Origin: Yoonia sp.
GTDB taxonomy: Bacteria; Pseudomonadota; Alphaproteobacteria; Rhodobacterales; Rhodobacteraceae
Assembly: GCF_014859355.1 (NCBI RefSeq)
Contig: NZ_JACUUJ010000021.1
Span: 1-53,266, forward strand
Length of the DNA: 53,266 nucleotides
Direction: 5' to 3'
The translations under genes and the position numbers were made by a program. The notes below the pieces were generated by a model. The model saw only the letters and a list, made by a program, of their open reading frames with translations, searched no databases and was not told the DNA's origin. Below are positions 11,702 through 20,981 of this stretch, piece after piece (positions within the stretch are counted from its first letter, which is position 1; every line of letters starts with the position of its first letter).

Positions 11702-12126
11702 GTCTTGGGCAGGGTCAGGCTGCCATCGGGGTTCAGCGGCCAGAACGGGTTATGGGCCAGTTCCCAGACATGGCCGTCCGGGTCGGCGTAATAACCAGAG
11801 TAGCCACCCCAGAATACCTTTTCAGGGGCTTTCAGCGCGGTGGCCCCCGCCTTGATCGCGGCGGCATAGGCGATATCCACTGCGGCTTCGGTTCCAAAAT
11901 TCTGTGCCAGCGTCATGGCCCCAGTGCCAAGCGATGCGTCCGGGCGCCCCTGGTCCCTGGCCAGCGCGGCCCGTCCGAACAGACCCAGCACCAACCCGCC
12001 CAGTTGATAAAACACCACCGCGCCCTCGTCTGCCGTCGGGATCCAGCCCAAAGCGCCGTAAAACGCCTTGGCCCGGTCAAGATCGGCCACGCCAAGGGTA
12101 ATCAGGGTCACGCGCTGCGGTGTCAT
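11698..12126 (-). CDS. VOC (glyoxalase/bleomycin-resistance fold) family protein
   Basis: The 142-residue protein begins with VTLITLGVADLDRAKAFYGALGW, the typical first beta-alpha-beta unit of vicinal-oxygen-chelate proteins, and ends with GGYSGYYADPDGHVWELAHN, the metal-ligand-bearing strand of the second unit. These proteins include glyoxalase I, dioxygenases and antibiotic-binding proteins; a specific substrate cannot be assigned. It overlaps recF upstream and the lysE-family gene downstream, each by four bases (ATGA), which suggests coupled translation. Confidence 0.87.
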   Translation of the reverse strand: MTPQRVTLITLGVADLDRAKAFYGALGWIPTADEGAVVFYQLGGLVLGLFGRAALARDQGRPDASLGTGAMTLAQNFGTEAAVDIAYAAAIKAGATALKAPEKVFWGGYSGYYADPDGHVWELAHNPFWPLNPDGSLTLPKT

Positions 12127-13223
12127 AGGGAATCCTTTGTCGTTACGGTCGATGTGCCGTCGCTGTCGGTCACCTCGATATATTGTGCGCGGTCGCCCAG
12201 TTCAGTGAATAATTCCGGCCCTGTGCCCGTCATGAAAGCCTGCGCACCCAGCGCGCAGATTTCTTCATAAAGGGCGGCGCGGCGTGCGGCGTCAAGATGG
12301 GCTGCGACCTCGTCCAGCAGCAGGATGGGCGGCGCGCCAAAATCGCGGGCCAGCGCGCGGGCATTGGCAAGGATCAGGCTGATCAACAGCGCCTTTTGCT
12401 CGCCTGTGGAACAGTCGCGGGCCAGCACCCCCTTGTCAGTGAAAACCGCATCCAGATCTGCCCGGTGCGGGCCGATCAGGGTGCGCCCCGCGGCCATGTC
12501 GCGCCCTCGGTTGGCAGCCAGCGCACCGGCCAGATCATCAGGGATCGGGTCGGGCGATGTCAGTTCCAGTGCTGCGGTGGGAAATGCGGTTTGAGCGGCA
12601 TCCTGTGCCGCAGTCAATTCCGCGATGGCGCGCAGACGGTTTGCCGCGATCTGTGCGCCAGCTACGGCCATTTGGGTTTCCAGCACGCCATACCAATGCG
12701 TATCGCGCACCATATCTTTCAACAGGCGGTTGCGTTCGCGCATCGCCTTTTCATAGGTCAGCACCGCATCGGCATGACTGGGTTCAAAGCTGAGCGTCAT
12801 GCGGTCAAGAAACCGGCGGCGTCCGTCCGCCCCTTCGATCCACAGCCTGTCCATCGCGGGCACCAGCCACAAAATGCGGGCAATACGGCCAAGCGATACT
12901 TGCGGCGCGGCCTTGCCGTCGATCCGCAACCGGCGGGGGCTGCCCGCCTCGGCCCATGTTTCAATTTCATGGGTCTGGTGCAGGGATTGCAGTTGCGCGG
13001 CGATTTTCCAGCCCAGCACTTCTGGCCTGCGGATCAGATCATCAGCCGCCGCACGGCGCAACCCGCGACCAGGCGACAAAAGCGAAATCGCTTCCAGTAG
13101 GTTGGTCTTGCCCGCGCCATTCGGTCCGAAAATCGCCATTGGGCGCGGATCAATGTCCATCACCACGCGTTTGTGGCTCCGAAAATGCAAAAGAGTCAGT
13201 TGCGTCAGCGCAAGCCGGGTCAT
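12123..13223 (-). CDS. recF: DNA replication and repair protein RecF
   Basis: This SMC-like ATPase loads RecA at gapped DNA with RecO and RecR. The start at 13223 (MTRLALTQLTLLHFRSH) is preferred to the in-frame ATG at 13307, because the extra 28 residues are Arg/Cys rich, unlike the family, and would overlap dnaN. The product has 366 residues, a usual length. Walker A is IFGPNGAGKTNLLEAI; the signature and Walker B region is DCSTGEQKALLISLILANA followed by PILLLDEVAAHLD. It lies 40 bases after dnaN in the conserved dnaA-dnaN-recF order. Confidence 0.95.
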   Translation of the reverse strand: MTRLALTQLTLLHFRSHKRVVMDIDPRPMAIFGPNGAGKTNLLEAISLLSPGRGLRRAAADDLIRRPEVLGWKIAAQLQSLHQTHEIETWAEAGSPRRLRIDGKAAPQVSLGRIARILWLVPAMDRLWIEGADGRRRFLDRMTLSFEPSHADAVLTYEKAMRERNRLLKDMVRDTHWYGVLETQMAVAGAQIAANRLRAIAELTAAQDAAQTAFPTAALELTSPDPIPDDLAGALAANRGRDMAAGRTLIGPHRADLDAVFTDKGVLARDCSTGEQKALLISLILANARALARDFGAPPILLLDEVAAHLDAARRAALYEEICALGAQAFMTGTGPELFTELGDRAQYIEVTDSDGTSTVTTKDSL

Positions 13224-13263
13224 CGCTGCCGCCGAGATTTTTCGCGAAAAATCCCGTCCCCTG

Positions 13264-14382
13264 TCACACGCGCATCGGCATGACGACATAGACCGCCGAC
13301 ATGTCATTGCCTTCGCGCATCAGGGTTGGGTCGCCCGACCCGTTGAACATGAAAACCGCGTTTTCGCGATCGACCTGACTGGCGATTTCCAACAGATACT
13401 TCGCGTTGAACCCGATTTCGAGCCGTTCATCGGAATAGGCAACGGCGAGCTCCTCTTCAGCAGCGCCGCTATCAGGGGCGTTCACCGACAGGATCAGCCG
13501 GTCTTCCTCAAGCGACAGTTTTACAGCGCGGGATCGTTCGGATGAAACAGTGGCCACACGGTCCACGGCACGCGCGAATTCAGCGGCATCCACCTCGAGC
13601 CGGCGGGTGTTGCCCTGCGGGATCACCCGCGTGTAATCGGGGAATGTCCCGTCGATCACCTTGGACGTCAGCGTGATGTCTGGCGTCGCAAAACGCACCT
13701 TGGTTTCCGACACCGACACAGCGATTTGCATGTCGTCATCATCCAGCAGTTTGCGCAGTTCGCCCACGGTCTTGCGCGGCACGATCACGCCCGCCATGTC
13801 TTCTGCCCCGGCAGGCAGATCCGCGTCGATCCGGGCCAGCCTGTGCCCGTCGGTGGCCACGCAGCGCAGCACCTTGCCGCCGTCACCATCGGCCACATGC
13901 ATATAGACTCCGTTCAGATAGTAGCGTGTTTCTTCGGTTGAAATGGCAAATTTCGATTTGTCGAACAGACGGCGCAGAACGGGGGCCGGGGCCGCGAAAT
14001 TCACCGCATATTCCGAAGACGCCATCACGGGAAAATCTTCTTTTGGCAAGGTCGCAAGAGAAAAATTGGATCGCCCCGCCTCGATTGTCAGGCGCCCTGT
14101 TGCGCCTTCTTCGGTCAATGTCACCAGCGCACCATCCGGCAGTTTCCGCACGATTTCGTTCAGCGTCACGGCGCTGACAGTCGTCGCACCGGCGCGCTCT
14201 ACTTTGGCGGGGGCGCGGTCTACGACCTCGATATCCAGATCGGTCGCACGAAACTGCACGGTATCGCCTGCCGCTTCGATTAGGACGTTGGCAAGAATCG
14301 GGATCGTGTTGCGCCGCTCAACCACGGATTGCGCCTGCGCAACCGCCTTGAGAAGTGCCGCGCGTTCAATGCTGAATTTCAT
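13264..14382 (-). CDS. dnaN: DNA polymerase III subunit beta (sliding clamp)
   Basis: This 372-residue protein is the typical length of the beta clamp. It opens with MKFSIERAALLKAVAQAQSV and carries the three-fold repeated clamp fold, including NTIPILANVLIEA, VATDGHRLARID and the C-terminal VYVVMPMRV, the tail that contacts the clamp-loader and client peptides. The dimer encircles DNA and tethers polymerase III and other factors. A GGAG precedes the ATG. It sits between dnaA and recF on the same strand. Confidence 0.98.
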   Translation of the reverse strand: MKFSIERAALLKAVAQAQSVVERRNTIPILANVLIEAAGDTVQFRATDLDIEVVDRAPAKVERAGATTVSAVTLNEIVRKLPDGALVTLTEEGATGRLTIEAGRSNFSLATLPKEDFPVMASSEYAVNFAAPAPVLRRLFDKSKFAISTEETRYYLNGVYMHVADGDGGKVLRCVATDGHRLARIDADLPAGAEDMAGVIVPRKTVGELRKLLDDDDMQIAVSVSETKVRFATPDITLTSKVIDGTFPDYTRVIPQGNTRRLEVDAAEFARAVDRVATVSSERSRAVKLSLEEDRLILSVNAPDSGAAEEELAVAYSDERLEIGFNAKYLLEIASQVDRENAVFMFNGSGDPTLMREGNDMSAVYVVMPMRV

Positions 14383-14506
14383 GTCCCATGCTCCGCATAT
14401 CTTGGTGGCCGTGGCCGCCGGGACGCAAAATCTACTGGATTTTCCCGGTTGCTCAAGCGTTTTGTTGGACTGTTGACGAAGGTCGCGCCGCCGTCAAGCA
14501 CCGGAC

Positions 14507-15850
14507 CTATTCTTCAAGCGCGCGGCGCAGCAGTTCCAGATCATCCGCGATCTGGCTGTCTAACGCTTTCAGCTCTTCGATACGGCGCACGCCGTGCATT
14601 ACGGTCGTATGGTCGCGCCCGCCGAAACGCCGCCCTATTTCAGGCAAGGACCGTTTGGTCATCTGTTTGGACAGATACATGGCGATTTGCCGGGGGCGGG
14701 CATAATTGCGCACCCGCTTAGGGCCAATCATATCGGACAACCGGATGTTGTAATGTTCCGATACCTTGCGCTGGATTTCTTCGACCGTGACCTTGCGATC
14801 CGATGCTTTCAACACATCGGACAAGCAATCCTGTGTCAGTTCCAGCGTGATTTCGCGCCCCACCAGCGAAGCAAAGGCAAACAGACGCGTCAGCGCACCT
14901 TCCAGCACGCGCACGTTTGTCGAAATGCGATGCGCCAGAAATTCCAGCACGCCAGAGGCGATTTTCACATCGGGGTATTGTGCGGCGTAAACGTCAACCT
15001 TGGACTGCAAAATGCCAAGCCGTAGTTCATAATCTGTCGGATGCAGATCAACCACCAGCCCGCATTGCAAACGCGATTTGATCCGTTCTTCCAGATCCTT
15101 GATTTCACCGGGGGCGCGGTCAGCAGAAATGATAATCTGCTTCTGGCAATCGACCAAGGCATTGAAGGTGTGAAAGAATTCCTCTTGTGTGCTGTCCTTG
15201 CCGCCGATGAATTGCACGTCATCCACCATCAACACATCGACGGACCGGAACAATTGTTTGAAATCCATCATCTTGCGTTCGCGCAGTGCCGTGATGAACC
15301 GATACATAAATTGTTCGGCAGACAGATACAGCACGTTCAGTTCGGGTGAACGCAGCTTCAGTTCGTGTGCAATCGCGTGCATCAGGTGCGTTTTACCCAA
15401 GCCGACACCGCCATAAAGAAACAACGGGTTAAAGGTGACAGGGCCACCCTCGGCGACGCGGCGCGCGGCGGCATGGGCCAGTTCATTCGGCTTGCCGACA
15501 ACAAAATTATTGAACGTAAACCGCACATCCAAAGGCGCACCGGTCACATCATCACCGAACGGCGTTCTAACAGCAGGGCGCGGGGCCACTTTTGGTGCCT
15601 CGCGCAAAGTCGGCGTGATCGAAAATTTCAGACGCTGAACGTCGTTTCCGTGCTTGTTCAGGTGATAGATGATCTGGTCACCAAAATTCTGCGATACGTA
15701 ATTTCCGATGAAATTGGTCGGCACATGAAAGGTTGCGACACCGCCGGCAAGTTCGGCAAATTGCAAAGGCTCGATCCAATTTGAAAAATTGTTCGCCCCC
15801 AAAGCAGACCGCAACGCATCCAAAACCCTTGCCCATACATCGTTTGTCAT
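14507..15850 (-). CDS. dnaA: Chromosomal replication initiator protein DnaA
   Basis: I start the protein at 15850 (MTNDVWARVLDALRSAL), where AAGGGAC precedes the ATG, giving 447 residues. The frame remains open upstream to 16105, but that stretch is Cys/Arg rich and unlike DnaA. Domain I is followed by a linker, then the AAA+ domain with Walker A GGVGLGKTHLMHAIA, Walker B VLMVDDVQFIGGKDSTQEEF, and domain IV with the DNA-binding signature GRDHTTVMHGVRRIEEL. DnaA binds 9-mer boxes at oriC and melts the origin. A long non-coding stretch lies upstream, before rpsT. Confidence 0.97.
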   Translation of the reverse strand: MTNDVWARVLDALRSALGANNFSNWIEPLQFAELAGGVATFHVPTNFIGNYVSQNFGDQIIYHLNKHGNDVQRLKFSITPTLREAPKVAPRPAVRTPFGDDVTGAPLDVRFTFNNFVVGKPNELAHAAARRVAEGGPVTFNPLFLYGGVGLGKTHLMHAIAHELKLRSPELNVLYLSAEQFMYRFITALRERKMMDFKQLFRSVDVLMVDDVQFIGGKDSTQEEFFHTFNALVDCQKQIIISADRAPGEIKDLEERIKSRLQCGLVVDLHPTDYELRLGILQSKVDVYAAQYPDVKIASGVLEFLAHRISTNVRVLEGALTRLFAFASLVGREITLELTQDCLSDVLKASDRKVTVEEIQRKVSEHYNIRLSDMIGPKRVRNYARPRQIAMYLSKQMTKRSLPEIGRRFGGRDHTTVMHGVRRIEELKALDSQIADDLELLRRALEE

Positions 15851-16386
15851 CTTGTCCCTTTGCCCGCATTCGCCTGCTTTGCCACACACCCGGGCCAAAG
15901 CCCGCCCCTGCGTCACACATCGCATCAGACAAAAGGACACCCGTCGCCCAGAGTGTCCCCTCTTGGCGTTATGCCTTTCACTAAATCCATAGGCCAGATG
16001 ACATTCTTCTTGCATAAACGCAGGAACAGCCACCTTGCGGCAGGTCCGGGAGCATAGACAGCAATCATCGCAGAAGAGCAGCCTCCTGCAACGACGCAGA
16101 CACAAAAGAAGTTATTCCCATGGTCAGCCCATGGCACCTAACCCAACTTTCGCAAGACGTCCGACGCGGATGTCGTCAGCACAGCGGCAAATATTATCTG
16201 CCATGCAACTTTCAGACTGCGCCGTTCCCCTCCATGTCCCCCAAGAACGATGTGAATCGCATCGTCAAATTAGCAAGCACGTGTTGCGGGCTTCAACATA
16301 ACATCGTGCTTGACTCGGGGATTACGGGAAAAGAATCTGCGCGCCTCGAAAATTGATGCAAAAATTCATCACAAGATGCTGAAGTC
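15851..16386. other. Long non-coding gap between rpsT and dnaA
   Basis: About 540 bases without a credible gene on either strand. It must contain the dnaA promoter and leader (minus strand), although I could not settle on a convincing -35/-10 pair. Only poor DnaA-box look-alikes were found (for example TTATTCCCA at 16112-16120, two mismatches), with no cluster and no AT-rich unwinding tract. I therefore do not call it oriC. Confidence 0.5.
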
Positions 16387-16416
16387 AAAAAAACGCGCGC
16401 CGGGGTGGCGCGCGTT
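16387..16416 (-). terminator. Intrinsic terminator of rpsT
   Basis: On the minus strand a perfect 10-bp GC-rich stem (arms 16416-16407 and 16401-16392, five-base loop) is followed directly by a run of seven T residues (16393-16387). It lies about 40 bases after the rpsT stop, a classic Rho-independent terminator. Confidence 0.88.
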
Positions 16417-16455
16417 CTTGACGTTTAAATGATAATTTGAACCAGTGGGCAGCGA

Positions 16456-16719
16456 TCAGGCGACGGCTTTTACCCGAGATGCCAGACGCGACATTTTCCG
16501 CGACGCCGTGTTTTTGTGCATCACACCTTTGGTGACGCCACGCATCAGTTCGGGCTGTGCGGCTTTCAGCGCAGCAGCAGCAGCAGCCTGATCACCAGAG
16601 GCGATAGCTTCTTCGACTGCGCGCAGGAATGTGCGAATCCGCGAACGGCGCATTTTGTTGATTTTGAAACGAGCTTCGTTCTGGCGGGCGCGTTTTTTGG
16701 ACTGTGGCGAATTTGCCAT
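16456..16719 (-). CDS. rpsT: 30S ribosomal protein S20
   Basis: This 87-residue, strongly basic protein starts [17 protein letters not shown] and has the helical [18 protein letters not shown] and [19 protein letters not shown] segments characteristic of bS20, a primary 16S rRNA-binding protein of the small subunit. The monocistronic gene has its own terminator downstream. The leader contains a hairpin-forming sequence about 55-70 bases upstream that might serve autoregulation, which is known for S20 in E. coli but not shown here. Confidence 0.97.
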   Translation of the reverse strand: MANSPQSKKRARQNEARFKINKMRRSRIRTFLRAVEEAIASGDQAAAAAALKAAQPELMRGVTKGVMHKNTASRKMSRLASRVKAVA

Positions 16720-16771
16720 GTGTTCGTTACCTTCGTCGGGTCAATATTTGTCAAATAGCGCATAAGCCCCG

Positions 16772-16789
16772 ACCGGGTTCAGAACCGGT
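16772..16789 (-). promoter_or_regulatory. Inverted repeat in the rpsT leader
   Basis: Arms ACCGGGTT and AACCGGT, separated by CAG, form a near-perfect dyad with one bulged base, 53-70 bases upstream of the rpsT start. It could be an mRNA hairpin or part of the promoter region; the function is not known. Confidence 0.25.
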
Positions 16790-16868
16790 GATTCTGGCCA
16801 AAGCGGGCCTCACGCGCATGTATCAGGGAGGCATTAAGGGATTTCCCGGGAAAAAGAAACCCCAAAAC

Positions 16869-17645
16869 CTAACGATCGCGGAACTGGGCCTCGCGCTTTT
16901 CAAGAAAGGCCGCCATGCCTTCACTTTGATCTTCAGTCGCAAACAAGGACTGAAACAGCCGACGTTCGTAATTCAGCCCCTCGGCCAGTGTCGTTTCATA
17001 GGCCCTGTCCACCGCATCCTTGGCGCCCATGGCGGCGATCTGGGATTTCGCCGCAATCTTTTCCGCGGCCCCCTTGGCCTCGGCCAAGAGCTTTTTGGCG
17101 GGCACGACACGGCTGACAAGCCCGCTGCGCTCGGCCTCTTCTGCATCCATGAAGCGGCCGGTCAAATGCATATCCATGGATTTTGATTTGCCGACAAAAC
17201 GGGTTAACCGCTGGGTGCCGCCAAGCCCCGCGATCACACCAAGGTTGATCTCGGGTTGGCCAAATTTTGCTGTATCCGCCGCGATGATAAAATCGCACAT
17301 CATCGCCAATTCGCATCCACCGCCCAGCGCGTAACCTGCCACGGCGGCTATGATCGGTTTGCGAATACGGTTGAACCGGTCTGATTCATTCTCGAAAAAC
17401 CGCTGCTGATACATTTCAACAAAGGTTTTATCCGCCATTTCGCTGATGTCGGCCCCTGCCGCAAAGGCTTTTTCCGACCCGGTAATGATGATGCAGCGCA
17501 CCTTGTCGTTCGCGTCCGCGTCTTCCAGGGCTTTGCATAGCTCTCGCAACAGCGCGCCATTGAGCGCATTCAGCGCATCTGGCCGATTTAGCGTGATGGT
17601 CGCCACATCATCGCTAATGTCCACAATTATCGTTTCAAAAGCCAT
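16869..17645 (-). CDS. Enoyl-CoA hydratase (crotonase family)
   Basis: This 258-residue protein has the size and layout of short-chain enoyl-CoA hydratase. It starts with [22 protein letters not shown]. The oxyanion-hole segment is [11 protein letters not shown], and the two catalytic glutamates are in [14 protein letters not shown] and [17 protein letters not shown]. The enzyme hydrates trans-2-enoyl-CoA in beta-oxidation or a related pathway. No thiolase or dehydrogenase is adjacent, so the pathway is open. The gene commonly lies between rpsT and mutM in Rhodobacteraceae (from memory). Confidence 0.9.
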   Translation of the reverse strand: MAFETIIVDISDDVATITLNRPDALNALNGALLRELCKALEDADANDKVRCIIITGSEKAFAAGADISEMADKTFVEMYQQRFFENESDRFNRIRKPIIAAVAGYALGGGCELAMMCDFIIAADTAKFGQPEINLGVIAGLGGTQRLTRFVGKSKSMDMHLTGRFMDAEEAERSGLVSRVVPAKKLLAEAKGAAEKIAAKSQIAAMGAKDAVDRAYETTLAEGLNYERRLFQSLFATEDQSEGMAAFLEKREAQFRDR

Positions 17646-17707
17646 TGGTTGATCCCCGTCAGCAGTGGTCAGGCCACTTGATTAGCAAAGCGCGGGACCG
17701 GATCAAG

Positions 17708-18559
17708 CTATCTTTGACATTGCGGACAAAAGAAAGATGAGCGTCCCGCCTGCACGATTCTCTGTATTTTCTTTTCGCAACGGGGCGTTAGGCAGGCTGC
17801 ACCATCGCGGCCATAAACTTGAAAAACATGCTGAAAATATCCCAACTCGCCATCTGCCTGCCGATAATCACGTAGCGATGACCCGCCAGCGGCGATGGCT
17901 TCGCCCAGAACATCGCGCACCAAGGGGACCAAACCCGCGATCCGATCTGCACTGATACGATCAGATTTTCGGGCCGGATGGATGCCCGCGCGAAACAAGA
18001 CTTCGCACACATAGATATTGCCCAGCCCCGCCACAACGCGCTGATCCAACAGCGCCGATTTGATCGGGGTTTTACGCCCCTTCAACCGCGCGATCAGATA
18101 GGGTGCATGAAACGAATTCCCCAAAGGTTCTGGCCCCAGATCACGGATCAGCCAATGATCGTCCTGCCTATGCGTTGGCAGCAGATCCATCGCGCCAAAA
18201 CGACGGGCATCATTAAAGGTAATGCGCGCACCATTTGCCATATACAGCACCACATGGTCGTGTTTTGCTGGGGCCGGGTGCGGATGATGAAATGCACCAA
18301 CCTGATGGCCGGAAATCAGCATCCGCCCCGACATACCCAGATGGATCAGCAGCGTTTCGCCGCTGTCCAGATCCGCAAGTATGTATTTTGAACGGCGGCG
18401 CAGGCCCAAAACCCGCGTGCCCGTCAAACGCGCAGCCATTGCATCGGGGAAGGGCCAGCGCAGATCGGGGCGGTTTACATCCGCGCGAACAATGACCTGC
18501 CCTTCCATGACGGGGGCCAGGCCGGCCTTGACGGTTTCGACTTCGGGCAATTCTGGCAT
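17708..18559 (-). CDS. mutM: Formamidopyrimidine-DNA glycosylase
   Basis: The 283-residue base-excision-repair enzyme removes 8-oxoguanine and formamidopyrimidines and nicks the abasic site. [14 protein letters not shown] supplies the catalytic proline-2 and glutamate-3 after Met removal. The helix-two-turn-helix segment includes [20 protein letters not shown], and the C-terminal zinc finger has Cys pairs in CLTPRC and FFCPQCQR. All key residues are present. It is divergent from ubiE, with about 85 bases between the starts. Confidence 0.97.
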   Translation of the reverse strand: MPELPEVETVKAGLAPVMEGQVIVRADVNRPDLRWPFPDAMAARLTGTRVLGLRRRSKYILADLDSGETLLIHLGMSGRMLISGHQVGAFHHPHPAPAKHDHVVLYMANGARITFNDARRFGAMDLLPTHRQDDHWLIRDLGPEPLGNSFHAPYLIARLKGRKTPIKSALLDQRVVAGLGNIYVCEVLFRAGIHPARKSDRISADRIAGLVPLVRDVLGEAIAAGGSSLRDYRQADGELGYFQHVFQVYGRDGAACLTPRCEKKIQRIVQAGRSSFFCPQCQR

Positions 18560-18644
18560 GGGTGACTTTCTATCGTCGGGCCGGCATTGTAAGGCTTTGT
18601 GCGCGCCCTATAGTTTGACCCAGCGCAAAGGACCACAAGACCCG

Positions 18645-19397
18645 ATGACACAAGAAAACGAAAACACCACCCATTTCGGGTTTGAAACTGTCCGCGAAGA
18701 TGAAAAAGCGGGGCGCGTCCGGGGGGTATTTTCTTCTGTCGCGCGTAAATACGACATCATGAACGACGTCATGTCAGGCGGCATTCATCGGCTGTGGAAA
18801 GACGCCATGATGGATTGGCTGGCACCGCGTCCCGGGCAACGCCTGCTGGATGTGGCGGGCGGAACGGGGGATATTTCGTTCCGTTTTCTGAAACGTGCGG
18901 GCCGAGGGCAGGCAACAGTGCTGGACCTGACGGAACCGATGTTGATCGAAGGCCGCAAACGTGCCGAGGCTGCGCAGATGTCCGACAGTCTGGATTGGGT
19001 TGTAGGCGATGCAATGGCCCTGCCGTTCGAAGACAACACATTCGACGTTTACACGATTTCCTTTGGCATCCGTAACGTCACACGCCCCCAAAAGGCGCTG
19101 GACGAAGCTTACCGCGTGCTGAAACCCGGTGGACGGCTGATGGTGCTGGAATTTTCCCAGCTGCCCAATCCGATGATGCAGGCCGCCTATGACGCTTATT
19201 CCTTCAATGTCATTCCGCGGATGGGGCAAATGATTGCCGGCGACCGCGACAGTTATCAATATCTGGTGGAATCCATCCGTAAATTTCCCGATCAAGACAC
19301 TTTTCTGGGCATGGTCCGTGCCGCAGGGTTCGAAAACGCCAAATACCGCAATTTAACGATGGGGGTCGCTGCGCTCCATTCGGGTTGGAAACTGTAA
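18645..19397 (+). CDS. ubiE: Ubiquinone/menaquinone methyltransferase UbiE
   Basis: This class I SAM-dependent C-methyltransferase of 250 residues catalyses the C2 methylation step in ubiquinone synthesis. The start at 18645 ([16 protein letters not shown]) is favoured over upstream in-frame ATGs, since those would run into the divergent mutM. Motifs are [15 protein letters not shown] near the N-terminus, SAM motif [36 protein letters not shown] and the family-specific [15 protein letters not shown]. The ubiB GTG follows its stop by one base, so the two form an operon. Confidence 0.95.
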   Translation: MTQENENTTHFGFETVREDEKAGRVRGVFSSVARKYDIMNDVMSGGIHRLWKDAMMDWLAPRPGQRLLDVAGGTGDISFRFLKRAGRGQATVLDLTEPMLIEGRKRAEAAQMSDSLDWVVGDAMALPFEDNTFDVYTISFGIRNVTRPQKALDEAYRVLKPGGRLMVLEFSQLPNPMMQAAYDAYSFNVIPRMGQMIAGDRDSYQYLVESIRKFPDQDTFLGMVRAAGFENAKYRNLTMGVAALHSGWKL

Positions 19398-19398
19398 C

Positions 19399-20925
19399 GT
19401 GCGTGGACCACACAACATTATCCGTCTGATCCGCACCGGTGCGACATTGGAACGCACGGGCGCTATGAAAGTCGTGCTGGATGCTTTTGACGCAGGTCCG
19501 CTGCTACGGATCACCTTTCGCACGCTGGTCTGGCCGTTCCGCTGGCTGGGCTACAAAGGCGATGTCACGACACCGCCAGCAGTGCGAGCGCTGACAGCGC
19601 TAGGCCCGGCCTATATCAAATTCGGGCAAATCCTTTCTACCAGGCCCGATGTGGTGGGTGACGAACTGGCGGTGCAATTACGCGTCTTGCAAGACAAATT
19701 GCCCCCCTTTTCGATGGCTGACGCCAAGGAAACGATCCAGAAGGAACTTGGCGTTCCTTTTGATCAATTGTTCAGCGCATTTTCAGAACCGGTTGCTGCG
19801 GCATCTTTGGCGCAGGTTCACAAGGCGCATCTCGCCGATACAGGCGAGGCTGTTGCGGTCAAAATTCTCCGGCCCGGCATCGAACGCGCGTTTCGACGCG
19901 ACATTGATGCGTTTTATTTTGCGGCCCGCGCCATCGAACTGCTATCGCCCGCATCGCGCAGGTTGCGGCCGATTGACGTGATTACCCATTTCGAAGGGGT
20001 GGTCATGGGCGAACTGGATCTGCGGCTGGAAAGCTCTGCCGCGGCGGAATTCGCGGCCAACACGGAAAACGACACGGGTTTTCAGGTGCCGCAAATTCGC
20101 TGGCATCTGTCTGGCCGCCGGGTCATGACTCTCGACTGGGCCGAAGGCACGAATATTGGGGACAATGCCGCGCTTGACGCGGCGGGGCATGACCGGCGGG
20201 CGCTGGCCACACGTGTGTTGCAGCTTTTTCTGAACCATGCGCTGCGCGATGGATATTTTCATGGCGACATGCATCAGGGCAACCTGAAGGTGGCCGCTGA
20301 TGGCAACATCATCGCCTATGATTTCGGAATCATGGGCCGGATCGACGAATACACGCGGCGTGTTTACGCCGAAATTCTGTTCGGCTTTATTCGCAAGGAC
20401 TACCAGCGCGTGGCCGAGGTGCATTTCGAGGCGGGCTATGTTCCCGCTGACCGTGATGTTGATGAATTCGCCCGTGCCCTGCGCGCCGTTGGCGAGCCGA
20501 TTTTCGGCATGGACGCCAGCCGCATTTCCATGGCCCGCCTGCTGAGTTACCTGTTCGAAGTGACCGAAAGGTTTGGCATGGAAACCCGGACCGAACTGAT
20601 CCTGCTGCAACGCACCATGGTCGTCGTTGAAGGCGTGGCCCGGTCGCTAGACCCGCATATGAACATCTGGCAAGTGGCGAAACCTGTTGTCGAAGACTAT
20701 GTCAAAGACAGTATTGGCCCCAAGGCATTGCTGCGCGATCTGGCCAAAACTGCTATGATTCTGGCGCGCTTCGGCCCGCAGTTGCCACGCCTGACCGAGG
20801 ACGCATTGATCCGGTTAAACAACCCGCCAGCGCCACCAAAACCACAACGGCGCATCGCACGGCTATCATGGATGGCCTTGGGGGCAGCCATTGTCGGGAC
20901 TGCGTGGATTGCCAGCCTGCTTTAG
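19399..20925 (+). CDS. ubiB: Ubiquinone biosynthesis protein kinase-like UbiB
   Basis: The 508-residue atypical-kinase (ADCK/COQ8) protein begins at a GTG one base after the ubiE stop. Diagnostic elements are the KxGQ-type segment ALGPAYIKFGQILSTRPD, the Ala-rich nucleotide loop AAASLAQVHKA, the catalytic lysine in VAVKILRPG, and the HGDMHQGNL and AYDFGIMGR metal-binding segments. Two hydrophobic C-terminal helices anchor it in the membrane. UbiB supports the aerobic ubiquinone pathway, probably by lipid or precursor handling. The flagellar locus starts just downstream on the other strand. Confidence 0.95.
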   Translation: MRGPHNIIRLIRTGATLERTGAMKVVLDAFDAGPLLRITFRTLVWPFRWLGYKGDVTTPPAVRALTALGPAYIKFGQILSTRPDVVGDELAVQLRVLQDKLPPFSMADAKETIQKELGVPFDQLFSAFSEPVAAASLAQVHKAHLADTGEAVAVKILRPGIERAFRRDIDAFYFAARAIELLSPASRRLRPIDVITHFEGVVMGELDLRLESSAAAEFAANTENDTGFQVPQIRWHLSGRRVMTLDWAEGTNIGDNAALDAAGHDRRALATRVLQLFLNHALRDGYFHGDMHQGNLKVAADGNIIAYDFGIMGRIDEYTRRVYAEILFGFIRKDYQRVAEVHFEAGYVPADRDVDEFARALRAVGEPIFGMDASRISMARLLSYLFEVTERFGMETRTELILLQRTMVVVEGVARSLDPHMNIWQVAKPVVEDYVKDSIGPKALLRDLAKTAMILARFGPQLPRLTEDALIRLNNPPAPPKPQRRIARLSWMALGAAIVGTAWIASLL

Positions 20926-20981
20926 CATGATTGCCAAAGACCAACGGCCTTTTTCTGTTAGTGGGTTTTCAGGCGGATTTA

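Noticed and set aside
16040-16100. Signal recognition particle RNA-like stretch (CAGGTCCGGGAGC)
   Set aside because: The conserved GGAAGGAAGCAGC tetraloop segment is missing and no flanking stem forms.
15851-16105. N-terminal extension of dnaA to an ATG at 16105
   Set aside because: The extra 85 residues are Cys/Arg rich, unlike any DnaA, and the internal start has a proper ribosome site.
15851-16386. oriC in the dnaA-rpsT gap
   Set aside because: Only isolated, poor DnaA-box matches and no AT-rich unwinding element; in related bacteria the origin is not necessarily next to dnaA.
16842-16853. TTTCCCGGGAAA palindrome as terminator of the enoyl-CoA hydratase gene
   Set aside because: It lies between the 3' end and rpsT but has no loop and no T-tract in the needed direction.
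18381-18644. Extended UbiE start overlapping mutM
   Set aside because: The upstream part is antisense to mutM and unrelated to the methyltransferase fold; the ATG at 18645 matches family starts.
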